Assembly (NCBI RefSeq): GCF_024102715.1
Contig: NZ_JAGFJM010000017.1
Location: 1-64,000 of the forward strand
DNA length: 64,000 nt
Reading direction: 5' to 3'
DNA from: Nitrosomonas communis
GTDB taxonomy: Bacteria; Pseudomonadota; Gammaproteobacteria; Burkholderiales; Nitrosomonadaceae
Of this stretch, positions 29,616 through 39,579 are shown piece after piece. Both the position numbers and the translations under genes were made by a program. Positions within the stretch are counted from its first letter, which is position 1, and every line of letters begins with the position of its first letter. The notes under the pieces are model-generated. The model was not told the origin of the DNA. It made no database searches and worked only from the letters and a program-made list of their open reading frames with translations.

Positions 29616-30110
29616 GTGCCTATATCCAATACCTCTCCGCAAGATACATATCGACATAGTGCGGTCATTTTGGATGAAAGTTTAAAACAATCCACCATTC
29701 CGACCAAACTCATCCAAAACTATATTGCCGCTCATTACCAGGCAACGATTGATTCAAACACGCTGACATTACACATTGGCCGGCATTGCGAGCCATTATC
29801 AAAACTCATGAAAAAATCCGGCGCACAGTGCGCGCTCTATATCACGGCCTGTAATCCGCATAGCCAGATTCAACTTCCAGAAATAAACTATGCGGCTAAT
29901 CACCGCTTGCGTAACCACCTCTCTCGTTATTCCAACCACATTTTCACAGGCACAAGTCTGGATCAAGCGACCAAATGGCCAGCAGAACCAAGCTTCCTGG
30001 CATTGGGCATCGATTCTGCCACCTCTAAAACACTTGGCAAACAGTTTGGTCAAAATGCCATCGTATGGGTTAACAAGGACGCGATTCCCAAACTCATTTT
30101 GCTGCGCTAA
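29616..30110 (+). CDS. DUF3293-like hypothetical protein
   Basis: A 164-residue soluble protein of unknown function. The central ALYITACNPHSQ phrase and the following N-LRNHL segment resemble DUF3293 proteins as I remember them. There are no signal peptide or membrane segments. The start is uncertain: the frame opens at a GTG (29616) with no good ribosome binding site, and no internal ATG lies early enough to be a clear alternative. It converges on ftsH with only 12 bases between stops. Confidence 0.65.
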   Translation: MPISNTSPQDTYRHSAVILDESLKQSTIPTKLIQNYIAAHYQATIDSNTLTLHIGRHCEPLSKLMKKSGAQCALYITACNPHSQIQLPEINYAANHRLRNHLSRYSNHIFTGTSLDQATKWPAEPSFLALGIDSATSKTLGKQFGQNAIVWVNKDAIPKLILLR

Positions 30111-30122
30111 GCTCTACTCATA

Positions 30123-31952
30123 TTAAGCCTCATGAACGATTACCTGTTTTAATGCATCGATTTGAGGTTGATTGAGTGTCTCCGTTTTGAGCAATTCTTC
30201 AGCAGTTTTCTCGATAAGTGCACGATTCTTGCGAAGGATACTTATTGCCCGTTCAAGCGCTTGATCCACGAGCGCACGCACAGCCGCATCGATCTTGTTG
30301 GCTGTATCTTCGCTGTAATCGCGGCCAAATGGCACCGGGAAGCCTTGCTGCAAGAAAGCGGAACGCTCGCGATCATACGCCACATGCCCCAGTGCATCGC
30401 TCATGCCATAACGCAATACCATAGCGCGGGCCATATCGGTCGCACGCATCAGATCATCCGATGCTCCCGTGGACACTTCATTGAAAATCACCTGCTCGGC
30501 AGCCCGTCCGCCCAGCATCACAGCCATCTTGTTTTCCAGCTCTACTCGCGTCATTAGAAAACGGTCCTCGGTCGGGCGCTGTATGGTATAACCCAGCGCA
30601 CCCACTCCACGCGGAATGATTGATACCTTATGCACTTCATCAGTACCGGGCAGTGCCAGCGCCACCATGGCGTGCCCCAGCTCATGAAATGCCACGATGC
30701 GACGCTCCTTTGGATTGAGCAGACGATTGCGCTTTTCAAGACCCGCAACAATCCGCTCAATTGCGTTATTAAAATCCTCCATCGCTACGGCTGACGCTTT
30801 ACGCCGGGTAGCCAACAAAGCAGCCTCATTAATCAAATTGGCCAGATCCGCACCTGTAAATCCGGGAGTCAATGCAGCAATCTGTTCCGGCTTGACATCG
30901 ATATTTAGTTTCACTTTTTTCAGATGAACAGCCAGGATCTGTTCGCGTCCTGTTTTATCGGGACGGTCTACCAGCACCTGACGATCAAAACGCCCAGCGC
31001 GCAACAGTGCTGCATCGAGGATTTCCGGGCGATTTGTCGCAGCCAGCAATACGATGCCACCTGAAGGATCAAAGCCGTCCAGTTCTGCGAGCAATTGATT
31101 TAGTGTCTGCTCTTTCTCATCGTGCCCGCCCCACGCATAAGCGCCTCGCGCGCGTCCCAATGAATCGAGCTCATCGATAAAAATAATAGCGGGCGCCATT
31201 TGTCGTGCCTGCTCGAAAAGGTCGCGCACTCTGGCCGCACCCACACCGACAAACATCTCGACAAACTCCGATCCCGAAATCGAAAAAAACGGTACACCTG
31301 CTTCACCAGCCACCGCACGCGCCAGCAAGGTCTTACCCGTTCCAGGCGGCCCTACCAGCAAAACTCCCTTTGGCACTCTTCCACCCAGTCGACTATAGTC
31401 AGCAGGATTCTTCAGAAAATTGATGATTTCGAGGAGTTCTTCCTTAGCTTCATCGACTCCTGCCACATCAGCAAAAGTCACTTTGGTTTCCTTCTCGACA
31501 TACACCTTGGCGTGACTCTTGCCAATCGACATCAATCCACTGCTCATACCACCACTCATACGGCGCACGATAAACAGCCAGATGCCAACAAATACCAGCA
31601 TAGGTACAATCCAGGACAGTAAATCGCGCAACCAAGTACTCTTGATGATCCCGGTATAAGTCACATTATGCTGATCCAGAATTTCAGCAAGCCCAGGCTC
31701 AACTCTTGTGGTAACGAATTCTTTGACGCCATCGGCACCCGTTTCTTTCAACGTACCGTAAATTTGATTTTCCGTAATCGCCACCTCGGCAACCTTGCCC
31801 TGGTTCAGGTAATCCTGAAACCGACTATAGGGAATCGGCTCAATCCGGGTATATTGCGTATAAAGATTCTGCAAAAACATCATGCCAAGAATGGCGATAA
31901 CGATATACCAAAAATTGAACTGCGCTTTCTTGTCCATTAAATTATTATCCAT
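30123..31952 (-). CDS. ftsH: ATP-dependent zinc metalloprotease FtsH
   Basis: A 609-residue inner-membrane AAA protease: two N-terminal helices (about residues 13-29 and 109-127) flank a periplasmic domain. Then come the AAA module with Walker A GPPGTGKT, Walker [12 protein letters not shown] and the second region of homology [19 protein letters not shown], and the zinc motif HELGH near residue 420. It degrades misfolded membrane and regulatory proteins. The start is supported by AAGGA eight bases upstream. It does not stand in the usual ftsJ-ftsH-folP neighbourhood, so it may be a second FtsH; this cannot be checked from one window. Confidence 0.94.
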   Translation of the reverse strand: MDNNLMDKKAQFNFWYIVIAILGMMFLQNLYTQYTRIEPIPYSRFQDYLNQGKVAEVAITENQIYGTLKETGADGVKEFVTTRVEPGLAEILDQHNVTYTGIIKSTWLRDLLSWIVPMLVFVGIWLFIVRRMSGGMSSGLMSIGKSHAKVYVEKETKVTFADVAGVDEAKEELLEIINFLKNPADYSRLGGRVPKGVLLVGPPGTGKTLLARAVAGEAGVPFFSISGSEFVEMFVGVGAARVRDLFEQARQMAPAIIFIDELDSLGRARGAYAWGGHDEKEQTLNQLLAELDGFDPSGGIVLLAATNRPEILDAALLRAGRFDRQVLVDRPDKTGREQILAVHLKKVKLNIDVKPEQIAALTPGFTGADLANLINEAALLATRRKASAVAMEDFNNAIERIVAGLEKRNRLLNPKERRIVAFHELGHAMVALALPGTDEVHKVSIIPRGVGALGYTIQRPTEDRFLMTRVELENKMAVMLGGRAAEQVIFNEVSTGASDDLMRATDMARAMVLRYGMSDALGHVAYDRERSAFLQQGFPVPFGRDYSEDTANKIDAAVRALVDQALERAISILRKNRALIEKTAEELLKTETLNQPQIDALKQVIVHEA

Positions 31953-32663
31953 AAGACTTTTCCTTCTTCATTGGAAAAACGATTAATAAATCGTAAGAAT
32001 CAACAGACCAACCACAGGTCAGATTACTCTCAATTCCTCTATTTATGATCTTATCGTATAAGGATCAACCCTATTTGGGTTTTTCAAAACGAAAAATAAA
32101 TTACAGAAAATAATGTTCATTATCTGTAATGCTTAAGCCTAAATTTGACTCAGTTTCTACTAAAAAATCGTGCTTCTTGCATTATTTTTAGGAAAATATC
32201 ACAGATAAAACCCAAATCAATTAACTATAAAAGAATCACCCGGAACCTATCCATGATAGCGGTCATTTTGACGATATGGACTGCATCATTGCACCAATAA
32301 ATATTTCACTGGGTCAAGACCAGGCAATTTGCTCTTTAGTTTTGAAGACTCAACCGGTACTCATAGCTCAACCTATTTCTGTTCACTATTGGCACTTTAT
32401 TGCTCAATGCACCTGCTCACAACATGTTTATTTCAAGTGCTTTAGTTTGCACTAAAGTTCTCAAAATTTGTACCGATAATAAAAATCAATAGGAAACTCC
32501 CTGTCTTTAATTCTGCATGAACTCTCTCTTGCTGTTCGGATCCTTTTTAAAGCTGTCACTCATCAGTGCCGGCTCGCAGAAAAAACAATCGAAGCAGCAT
32601 TAAAGAAAGGAATTCGAGAAAAACTACGAATCCCTATTAATTTTTTAAAAGGAAATAAATCAA
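31953..32663. other. Long divergent intergenic region
   Basis: 711 bases between ftsH and the RTX-like gene. It holds the ftsH promoter region, a hairpin CTTTAGT-TTGC-ACTAAAG at 32440-32457, and a frame with no ATG that stays open from about 32485 into the next gene with protein-like composition. I see no RNA gene or recognisable protein. AAAAGGAAA just before 32664 is the ribosome binding site of the next gene. Confidence 0.5.
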
Positions 32664-34316
32664 ATGACAACATTACTTTTGGGTGACTCGAACGAAAATT
32701 TTGCACTTACCGGAAATAAAAAAGGCAAAAAGCAGTCATTGACTGGTACAGATAATGATTCCATCAATATGATTTCTGGTGATGTTGGATTTATGTATGA
32801 TCGCTCCAAAGGCGGTAATGATGTATTGCAGGGCGGTAACAACACTAGCGGGATGCTTGCTAATGGTCTAGCCGGCGACAGTGTGCTGATGTTTGACTCT
32901 GCCACAGGCGGTAATGACAAGCTACAAGGCGGTAACAATAGCGGCGGAATACTTGCTAACGCTCTAGCTGGTGACGCCGTGCTGATGTTCGACTCCGCCA
33001 AAGGCGGCAACGACAAGTTACAGGGTGGTAACAATAGCGGAGGAATGCTTATTAACGGTTTAGTCGGTGATGGCACTCTGATGCTGGAATCTTCCAAGGG
33101 CGGCAATGACAAGTTGCAGGGCGGTAGCAACAGCGGCGGAATACTTGCTAACGCTCTAGCTGGTGACGCTGTGCTGATATTCGACTCTGCTAAAGGCGGC
33201 AACGACAAGTTACAGGGTGGTAATAATGATGGTGGTGGAATTCTTGTTGAAGCTCTAGCTGGTGACGCTGCCATAATGTTCGGCTCTGCTAAAGGTGGCA
33301 ATGACAAGCTATGGGGTGGTAACAATAGTGGTGACGGAACTCTTGTTAATGTTCTTGTCGGCGATGCGCTTACTATGCTCGAACATGCTAGAGGCGGTAA
33401 TGATACGCTATGGGGTAGTAACAACAATGGAACAGGAAATGTCACCAACATTCTTTATGGCGATGCTAGAGACATGATCAATCCTACCCATACCGACAAC
33501 CTCCATCGTGATAAAGACGATTATAACGATGACGAGGCTGAAGACGACGATCATGATGCCCACCGTAATGACCATCGTGGCGATCACCATGATGACCACA
33601 TAAGCGATTCCACCCACGCCGGCAATGATCACTTGATTAGTGGAATCAACGCAACAGATCATATGTATGGTGATGCCAAAAATATCATATCGAATAGCAC
33701 TCCACTCAGTGGCACTGAAATCTCGGGCTTTATCAAGGCATGGATCGATACATTTGGAATCAATCTTATTGATCGTTTCCTGCGATCAGGTGAGAACGAA
33801 ATTAACTTTGACGCAGCCAATCTGGATTCTTTTGCTAATATCAATAGCATTGTGAATCAGCTACCTCACATTCCCGGCGCCAATATCGCTGATTTCATCA
33901 ATTCATTGATTGATACACTTGGATCCAATCTCATTAATGAATTCCTGCAATTGGCTGGAAGCAGAATTGACTTTGATGCATCCAATCCAGTTTCACTTGG
34001 CAATATCAATAACATTGTGAATAAGTTACGTGACATTTTCGAGAGCAATGAAAATTTAACCTTCACTAATCCCAGCAGTGGCGGCGCTGATACCTTCATC
34101 TTCATCGACACATTTGGCAATGATTACATTTATGATTTTCGCCAATCAGATAAGGATCAAATTAAATTTGATGTGACTGGCGTAGATTCTTTCGACGATC
34201 TTGATATCAGTGATAATGGAAATGATACGATGATCTCGGTTGCTGATCACGGCACAGTCACCTTGGTAGGCGTTACCGGGCTGGATTTATCAGGAAACAT
34301 TAGCTTTTCATCCTGA
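32664..34316 (+). CDS. RTX-like repeat protein, probably type I secreted
   Basis: A 550-residue acidic, Cys-free protein. Residues 50-275 are seven near-identical units of about 32 residues beginning GGNDKLQGGNN and carrying LAGDAVLMFDSAK. The GGND steps recall RTX calcium-binding nonapeptides, but the period is longer. A segment rich in Asp and His (about 278-325) follows and may bind metal. Then come two 55-residue units (353-407 and 408-462) and a C-terminal part with GADTFIFIDTFGNDYIYDF, like the end domains of type I secretion substrates. There is no Sec signal, as expected for that route. No transporter genes are nearby. Adhesin, matrix or metal-binding roles are guesses. Confidence 0.75.
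   Translation: MTTLLLGDSNENFALTGNKKGKKQSLTGTDNDSINMISGDVGFMYDRSKGGNDVLQGGNNTSGMLANGLAGDSVLMFDSATGGNDKLQGGNNSGGILANALAGDAVLMFDSAKGGNDKLQGGNNSGGMLINGLVGDGTLMLESSKGGNDKLQGGSNSGGILANALAGDAVLIFDSAKGGNDKLQGGNNDGGGILVEALAGDAAIMFGSAKGGNDKLWGGNNSGDGTLVNVLVGDALTMLEHARGGNDTLWGSNNNGTGNVTNILYGDARDMINPTHTDNLHRDKDDYNDDEAEDDDHDAHRNDHRGDHHDDHISDSTHAGNDHLISGINATDHMYGDAKNIISNSTPLSGTEISGFIKAWIDTFGINLIDRFLRSGENEINFDAANLDSFANINSIVNQLPHIPGANIADFINSLIDTLGSNLINEFLQLAGSRIDFDASNPVSLGNINNIVNKLRDIFESNENLTFTNPSSGGADTFIFIDTFGNDYIYDFRQSDKDQIKFDVTGVDSFDDLDISDNGNDTMISVADHGTVTLVGVTGLDLSGNISFSS
32811..33488 (+). repeat. Seven tandem 96-99 bp coding repeats
   Basis: Seven head-to-tail units starting GGCGGTAA/CGA; units 1-4 are 96 bp, 5 and 6 are 99 bp, and the last decays. 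They encode the 32-33-residue repeats of the RTX-like protein. Units 2 and 4 are the most alike at DNA level, suggesting recent slippage or gene conversion. Confidence 0.9.
33720..34049 (+). repeat. Two tandem 165 bp coding repeats
   Basis: Two adjacent 165-base units encode 55-residue segments sharing I-x2-FI-x3-IDT-G-NLI-x2-FL and NIN-IVN-L. They are separate in sequence type from the 32-residue repeats upstream. Confidence 0.85.
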
Positions 34317-34337
34317 TTTCACTCACAAATATTCAAA

Positions 34338-34373
34338 TCTGACAGATAGTTGTTTTTTTAGCTATCTGTCAGA
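34338..34373 (+). terminator. Hairpin terminator after RTX-like gene
   Basis: A perfect 12-pair stem, TCTGACAGATAG and its complement, lies 22 bases after the stop. The T-run is in the loop rather than after the stem, so it is a strong hairpin but not a canonical terminator. Confidence 0.6.
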
Positions 34374-34464
34374 GTAAATCTACCACATTTAGCACAAGCA
34401 TTACCGGACCATATACTCGTTTCAGCCTGCGCAAGTCTGGCGCACAGGCTGAGAAACAACTTCT

Positions 34465-36237
34465 CTACGGTTTACCAGATACAATGGGATTTGCATTGAG
34501 AAAACCCCAAATAAAATCTGTTTGCATCACCACCATTTTTGGCCGGCCGTTGTTATCGTTGTAAAACCAGAATGGATCAGGAATGCCATAATGACTGCGC
34601 GCATAGCCAAAATCTGTTAGGCTGCGCTCGAATACTGAAAGTGCGAGAAAATTGGCCGAACCATCGCCATTTAGTGCCGCACCAGCCCTTGCATGACAGC
34701 TGATACAGCTGGAGCCATCCATAAAACCAGCCTCGGTGACTGAATTGCCCAACAGCGTCGATTGCCCAATCGAGTTGACAAACTCCACTTGCGATCCTTT
34801 AAGACGGAAGTTACGCCAAGCAATATCCTCGGGATCAGGCTCAACTTGACTGGTGCTGCTACCGCTGCCGATATTCAATTCAGTGAGCAGCTTATTCCAG
34901 TCCGGGCGAATTATTTCCAGCGGATAGCCCTTATCTGGATTGAACACGATACTAGATGAGTTCAATTGATCGCTGTGCTGATTGGGTTTGACATAGTTAT
35001 CTGCGGTACCGACTGGGCGATTATTGTCACCACTTGCATAACCGTAAGCATCATTGCAACCAGTGATATCACAACGACCAGGCAAGCTAATATGCTCGAA
35101 AGTGGTCCATACCCAGTTAGGAATGTCTTTCGAAGAAATGTGGAACGCTACCAGATGATGGATACCTTCCAGATTGCAAGTCAGCGGCAATTTACTGACA
35201 CCAAGCGCTTGCAGATCAATCTGTGTCTGCAGCAACTTACTGATGTACTGTTTAGGATCAGCCGGCAACCCCAGGGCCACGGCAAGATCATGGTGCAGCC
35301 AATTGCTCTTGATCATGATAGCATCCGGCGGCAAATCTACGCGTGACAGTGAAGCGGGCTTTCCATCCTGAAAAGATTGATTGGCACGACGATAAGGTGC
35401 TTCGCTTTGCAGATTCTGTTGATTGATTTTGAATATATCCGTCACACCATTGGCGTTATATAAATTATTAGTAAACAGATAGTCATGGAACACTTTGTTA
35501 CGGATAGTCAACTCAGCATTGGTTTGACGGATGACGCGGCCAACACTTTCCGCATCGGCAGGATTAAATTTCCTAATGATGTCTGCTACCAGATTCTCAG
35601 TCTTACCATCTACAGCTACTGCTGCACAAGAAGGAATAGGCGCATCAGCAACCCCCTTCTTCATAGACTTGAGTTTCATCATGCTGCTTAGGGGAGTCAA
35701 TGTATCGTGGAAAGGCAAACGGGTATCACGCTGCAAGACAGGATCACGTGCTAACTGATGCGCTTCTTCTGTCAGCGCATCAGTCAAGCTTTTGAGTTTG
35801 GCCGCGTGCTGAGTACCTGGATAAGCTGGACAATGATTAGGATCGTTGTTTGCTGCTCCAGGTTGGCAGCAGGCATCTTTACCGGGTGCCTGGCCAGCTT
35901 GGCATAGTGCATAAGGCTGTGCCGGCCAGTTGTCATTCTCGTCAGCCCAATTTGACCAGAATTTATCCCGAATCACTTCAGCAAACAGCTTCCAAGAAAA
36001 CATATCCGGACAAGTCATGGCAGCATTACTCAGCACCTTGCCAGTATGATTATTGATGGCAACTAATTCGCCGTTTTTAACGGCCATTGCACAGTACTCA
36101 GCATCTTTAATGGCAGCCTGGAAATACAAAATAGAATCGATACCAGTAGGTTTATAGCTATCCGCGTGAACGGGTAACAGGCTGCTTAAGACAATACAAA
36201 TCAGGACATTAAACAATAAACGAAAACGTATGACCAT
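34465..36237 (-). CDS. Secreted monohaem protein of unknown function
   Basis: A 590-residue exported protein with a Sec signal ending SLLPVHA near residue 25. A single c-type haem motif CISCH is at 511-515, far toward the C-terminus, and several cysteines cluster near residues 112-138 in a QAGQAPGKDACCQPG region. The rest is rich in Asn, Asp and aromatic residues and has no domain I recognise. A good ribosome binding site (AAGGAG) precedes the ATG. It converges on the RTX-like gene. A redox role is implied only by the haem site. Confidence 0.75.
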   Translation of the reverse strand: MVIRFRLLFNVLICIVLSSLLPVHADSYKPTGIDSILYFQAAIKDAEYCAMAVKNGELVAINNHTGKVLSNAAMTCPDMFSWKLFAEVIRDKFWSNWADENDNWPAQPYALCQAGQAPGKDACCQPGAANNDPNHCPAYPGTQHAAKLKSLTDALTEEAHQLARDPVLQRDTRLPFHDTLTPLSSMMKLKSMKKGVADAPIPSCAAVAVDGKTENLVADIIRKFNPADAESVGRVIRQTNAELTIRNKVFHDYLFTNNLYNANGVTDIFKINQQNLQSEAPYRRANQSFQDGKPASLSRVDLPPDAIMIKSNWLHHDLAVALGLPADPKQYISKLLQTQIDLQALGVSKLPLTCNLEGIHHLVAFHISSKDIPNWVWTTFEHISLPGRCDITGCNDAYGYASGDNNRPVGTADNYVKPNQHSDQLNSSSIVFNPDKGYPLEIIRPDWNKLLTELNIGSGSSTSQVEPDPEDIAWRNFRLKGSQVEFVNSIGQSTLLGNSVTEAGFMDGSSCISCHARAGAALNGDGSANFLALSVFERSLTDFGYARSHYGIPDPFWFYNDNNGRPKMVVMQTDFIWGFLNANPIVSGKP

Positions 36238-36549
36238 AGCGCTCCTTCCATTAAATTGTAGGGATAAAGACTGACTGGTAGATCATAAAATGAAATTCCT
36301 ATAGTTCTCTCTTCGAGAATAGCACCTTAACCAGGCTTAATTATTGTTATTCCAATCGAAGAATATGTTAGAACACTGGCATGTTAACAATGATCCTGAG
36401 CTTCTTGGTTGATCGCTTCCTGTATTTTCTGAGTCAATAAATACAGCTGAAACCGAAGAAAAGCAAATACTCCCTGGATTATAAAAATTAGCTGATTTCT
36501 ATGAAAACCAGGCTAAAGTAGACGCTAAAATAAGCAAATCCTGCTTTGA
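36238..36549. other. Intergenic region, no gene seen
   Basis: 312 bases between the antiporter stop and the monohaem protein start, both minus strand. It must hold the promoter of the monohaem gene. A short TTCTC/GAGAA inverted repeat is near 36305-36319. No coding or RNA feature was found. Confidence 0.5.
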
Positions 36550-38214
36550 TTATGATTTTTCCTTCTCATCAGCTTCGATTTCTCGCGCAAGATAATCAGC
36601 TGCATGACCGGCCGCTTCTTGAAAAATATTGACTACTCTCGTGACACCAGCCTGCTGTAAAGCCAAGGCATGCTCATCATCCCGCACCAAACCAATGATA
36701 CGCCCTTTAAATCCTGCTTCATCAAGCGCACGGAGTAGCGCTTGATTAGCACTCCATTCCGGAATGGTCGTAACAATCCAATCAACGTTTGCAAATGGCA
36801 ATGAGCTGAGAAATGCTGGATCTTCTGCATCCCCATAGCGTACTGGCATGTCCCGCTGTCTCAGCCCTCTAATTGCTTCTGGATCGAAATCCACACCCAA
36901 TGCCCCAACACCGTGGTTGCACATATGTATCAAGACTCTAGCTCCATGCCGCCCCAATCCAAAAATAATGATCTTGGGGTCATTAACAATTGAACGTTGC
37001 TGCTCCATTGAAAGTTCTCGGTAGGGACGAGCACGTTCAAACACACTCAACCAGCGTGAAAGGTATTCATACAGACGCTGAGAATACAAAATCATATAAG
37101 TGGACAAGGCGATGGTTACTACACCAACTAGCGTCGTCAAGCCTAGTGCACTCTGCTCCAAATGGCCTAGGCTTATTCCCATCGCGATAAATACGATAGA
37201 AAATTCGCTTATCTGTGCCACTGTCAAACCCGCCAGAAAGCCAGTTCGTTTGCGGTAACCCATATATCCCATGATCACCATCACAATAATAGGATTACCA
37301 ATCAGAACAAAAAACGATAGCGCCGCAGCAGACCAGAGTTCAGCGCCAAGCATAGAAAAATCAAGTTTTGCTCCCAGATCAATAAAAAAGAACAGCAGCA
37401 GGAAATCACGAACACCCGTTAACCGCGCACTAATGGCGTCACGGAAATGGGTAGACGCCAGCGAAAAACCCGCCATGAATGCACCCGCTTCCTTGGAAAA
37501 ACCCACCCATTCGCCCAATGCAGCAAGCGATGTTCCCCATGCAATTGCAAATATAAGAAGCAGTTCCTGGGAGCGGGCGATAAATCGCACTAATGATGGC
37601 ATGACATACCACATAACAAAAAACATCAAGAGCACAGTTAAACTAACGCGGAAAATAAGTGATGCCGCGATCATCCATCCACTCAGACCAACCGCATCCA
37701 TATCACCCCGTATTGCACTCATTACCATCATAGCTAAAACAACTGCAATATCCTGCACAATCAGAAAACCAACAGCAATGCGTCCATGGAGAGAATCAAG
37801 TTCGCGCTTGTCGGTCAATAATTTGACAATGATAATTGTGCTAGAAAATGTAAGCGCAATGGCTACATAAAGAGCTGTAAGCCAGTCTTTCCCAAGCAAA
37901 AGAATAAGTAGAAACCCAAATATAATGGTAAACCCAAGTTGACCAAGTCCAGTTGCTAATGCAACGGGACCTATATGTCGTACGTGTTGCAGATCCAGTT
38001 TCAGTCCAACCAAAAAGAGGAGAACTGTCACACCAATCTGAGCTAACAGATCGACTTGATCATGAACCTGAACGAAGGAAAAACCTGCAGGACCTACCAC
38101 AATTCCCACAATGATATAGGCAATGAGCACCGGCTGTCGTAAATGAACAGCGATAACTCCGACTGCACTAGTTATAATGAGTAAAAAAGCCAGTTCTGCA
38201 AAGGGTTCGTGCAT
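36550..38214 (-). CDS. CPA2-type cation/proton antiporter with TrkA-N domain
   Basis: A 554-residue membrane protein: about 12 helices in residues 1-385, then a cytoplasmic TrkA-N/RCK-like NAD-binding domain (IIFGLGRHGARVLIHM near 414). It resembles KefB/KefC and YbaL, which exchange K+ (or Na+) for protons. The GFSKEAGAFMAGFSLAST segment is characteristic. Whether it is glutathione-gated cannot be told; no kefG-like partner gene is present. Monocistronic, followed downstream by IS debris. Confidence 0.88.
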   Translation of the reverse strand: MHEPFAELAFLLIITSAVGVIAVHLRQPVLIAYIIVGIVVGPAGFSFVQVHDQVDLLAQIGVTVLLFLVGLKLDLQHVRHIGPVALATGLGQLGFTIIFGFLLILLLGKDWLTALYVAIALTFSSTIIIVKLLTDKRELDSLHGRIAVGFLIVQDIAVVLAMMVMSAIRGDMDAVGLSGWMIAASLIFRVSLTVLLMFFVMWYVMPSLVRFIARSQELLLIFAIAWGTSLAALGEWVGFSKEAGAFMAGFSLASTHFRDAISARLTGVRDFLLLFFFIDLGAKLDFSMLGAELWSAAALSFFVLIGNPIIVMVIMGYMGYRKRTGFLAGLTVAQISEFSIVFIAMGISLGHLEQSALGLTTLVGVVTIALSTYMILYSQRLYEYLSRWLSVFERARPYRELSMEQQRSIVNDPKIIIFGLGRHGARVLIHMCNHGVGALGVDFDPEAIRGLRQRDMPVRYGDAEDPAFLSSLPFANVDWIVTTIPEWSANQALLRALDEAGFKGRIIGLVRDDEHALALQQAGVTRVVNIFQEAAGHAADYLAREIEADEKEKS

Positions 38215-38301
38215 CTGAGTACCTTATTTCATTCTCCCACGGAATACATTAAGTGTAAGGGGTTTAGCGCATAAATTAACGTGAGTTCGGTATAAAAATC
38301 A

Positions 38302-38946
38302 TCACACCACATCTGGAAGAGCCTGAGAAAATCTAATATTAAGGGAGGGTTTCTTCTCGCGGAATGTATAAGCTACCAGTCCGGCTATCAAATTAACAAA
38401 GAAGTTAAATGGGCTGCGATGGCGGGAATGTTCGATTTGTGAGATGTTTTTCAATTGATCGTTGAGAGTCTCAATGATCGAGCATTTACGCAATAAGAAT
38501 TTATCAAACAGTGGTAATAGCTTGTTTTTCATGCTCTCTTACGCACCTTGGTAACGAGCTGTACGCCTTGCTCCCAGAGTTGCTCAAAGAGCGGCTGAGA
38601 GATGTAACCCCGGGCAGTAAACTCTGCTATCACTTTATGCGACCAAATACGGCGTTGTAGCACACACTGATCTTGGTCGAATCAATAAAGCTGATCCCAC
38701 TGCTGCGCCCAAAGCGGCTAACCAGAAAACAGCACAAAGGCATCAGGCTATACCTGGCAGCAGCTCAACAAAGCGGTTGTAACTTACTAACCCCGGATAA
38801 TAGGGCCGCTGATATCTCAACACCTGGTCCAGATAATAGGACTTAAACGTCCGGTAACCCGACAGATGAAACCCCACCACGATCGTCATGACTCCACTTA
38901 GACATAACCTCCCTCGCCGCCAACGCTTCAGCGATAACTCCAACAA
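38302..38946 (-). pseudogene. IS982-family transposase remnant
   Basis: Minus-strand pieces of one transposase in different frames. An N-terminal piece (38743-38946) reads FHLSGYRTFKSYYLDQV and GLVSYNRFVELLP; a middle piece (about 38545-38760) reads LPLCCFLVSRFGRSSGISFIDSTKI-like sequence, then jumps to ARGYISQPLFEQLWEQG; and the C-terminal piece (38302-38532) reads [20 protein letters not shown]. The segment between STKI and RGYIS is mostly deleted and frames shift at least twice, so it is dead. No clear terminal repeats or target duplication were found. Confidence 0.8.
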
Positions 38947-39168
38947 GCATTAAACTCCCTGCCCCAATAATCGTATCGATGAACTACTACCGCTAACACT
39001 GGAGTTCATTAAATCACTAAGCCAGAGAGAATGACAAGTGGTGCCGTTGAGTGCTTACGCAATAGCATCAGTTTATTTTGTTGTTATTTTTAACGGAGCG
39101 TAATATTGTCGCCTACTGGAATAATCAAAGGATCTCGTTAACAGAATCACAAAACGGGAAATTGGCTT

Positions 39169-39194
39169 TTCCTTGTCGCAATAACGACAAGGAA
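39169..39194. other. 10-bp stem hairpin
   Basis: TTCCTTGTCG and its exact complement flank CAATAA in otherwise featureless DNA between two mobile remnants. It has no following T-run. It could be a remnant of an element end. The rest of 38947-39246 shows nothing recognisable. Confidence 0.4.
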
Positions 39195-39246
39195 CACGAC
39201 TAATTGAGGTTTATCGTTCCTGATAAGTTTTGAAGCTGCACTTTTA

Positions 39247-39380
39247 CTAGCGGATCGTTTCAGTAAAATATCTCCTATTGACGGTGAGCTTGTTGAGCCA
39301 CTAAACAACTGACATCGACCTTCGACAGACTCAGGCCGAATGGTGTCTTGTGCAAATGTTTTACTGAAACGGTCTGCTAG
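39247..39380. mobile_element. MITE-like element, 134 bp
   Basis: Terminal inverted repeats of 22 bases (39247-39268 and 39359-39380) agree at 20 positions. Each begins with CTAG, which could instead be the target duplication. The centre contains the phrase CTTCGACAGACTCAGGCCG, close to a common dispersed bacterial palindrome. There is no coding capacity. It needs a transposase in trans, if mobile at all. Confidence 0.65.
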
Positions 39381-39579
39381 GGCCTGTTGACGTTTTAAGG
39401 TAAGTATTTAATAGATAGAAACAAACTCGTAATATTGGGGTTCCTATACCTTCCTATACCACCAACAAAACGAGTTTGCGATGCCCCGATTGATGCTCAG
39501 TGATGAGTTCTGGTCGAAGCTGGAGAAGATTCTGCTTCAAGAAGCGATTGATAATAAGCGCAATCTGCGCATGACGGTA
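39381..39579 (+). mobile_element. 5' end of an IS5-family element
   Basis: Starts right after the MITE-like element with GGCCTGTTGACGTTTT, which looks like an IS5-family terminus. It then carries an ATG at 39481 that reads MPRLMLSDEFWSKLE and LRMTV, the N-terminus of an IS5-type transposase. The gene is cut after 33 codons by the IS630-type insertion and does not resume on the other side, so a deletion must have followed. Confidence 0.7.

Noticed and set aside
32069..32090. AACCC-TATTT-GGGTT hairpin followed by T residues
   Set aside because: No plus-strand gene ends upstream of it and the stem is only five pairs, so it is not called as a terminator.
32485..32684. Protein-like open frame before the RTX-like gene
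   Set aside because: It has no ATG, GTG or TTG in a sensible place and no ribosome binding site, and ends inside the next gene.
32660..33451. 263-codon minus-strand open frame with Pro/Leu repeats
   Set aside because: It is the mirror of the tandem repeats in the RTX-like gene; the repeated product is a by-product of the repeats, and the sense frame has a ribosome binding site and a C-terminal domain.
32811..33488. Regular repeats considered as a CRISPR array
   Set aside because: Units are 96-99 bp, directly adjacent with no spacers, and code in frame for protein repeats.
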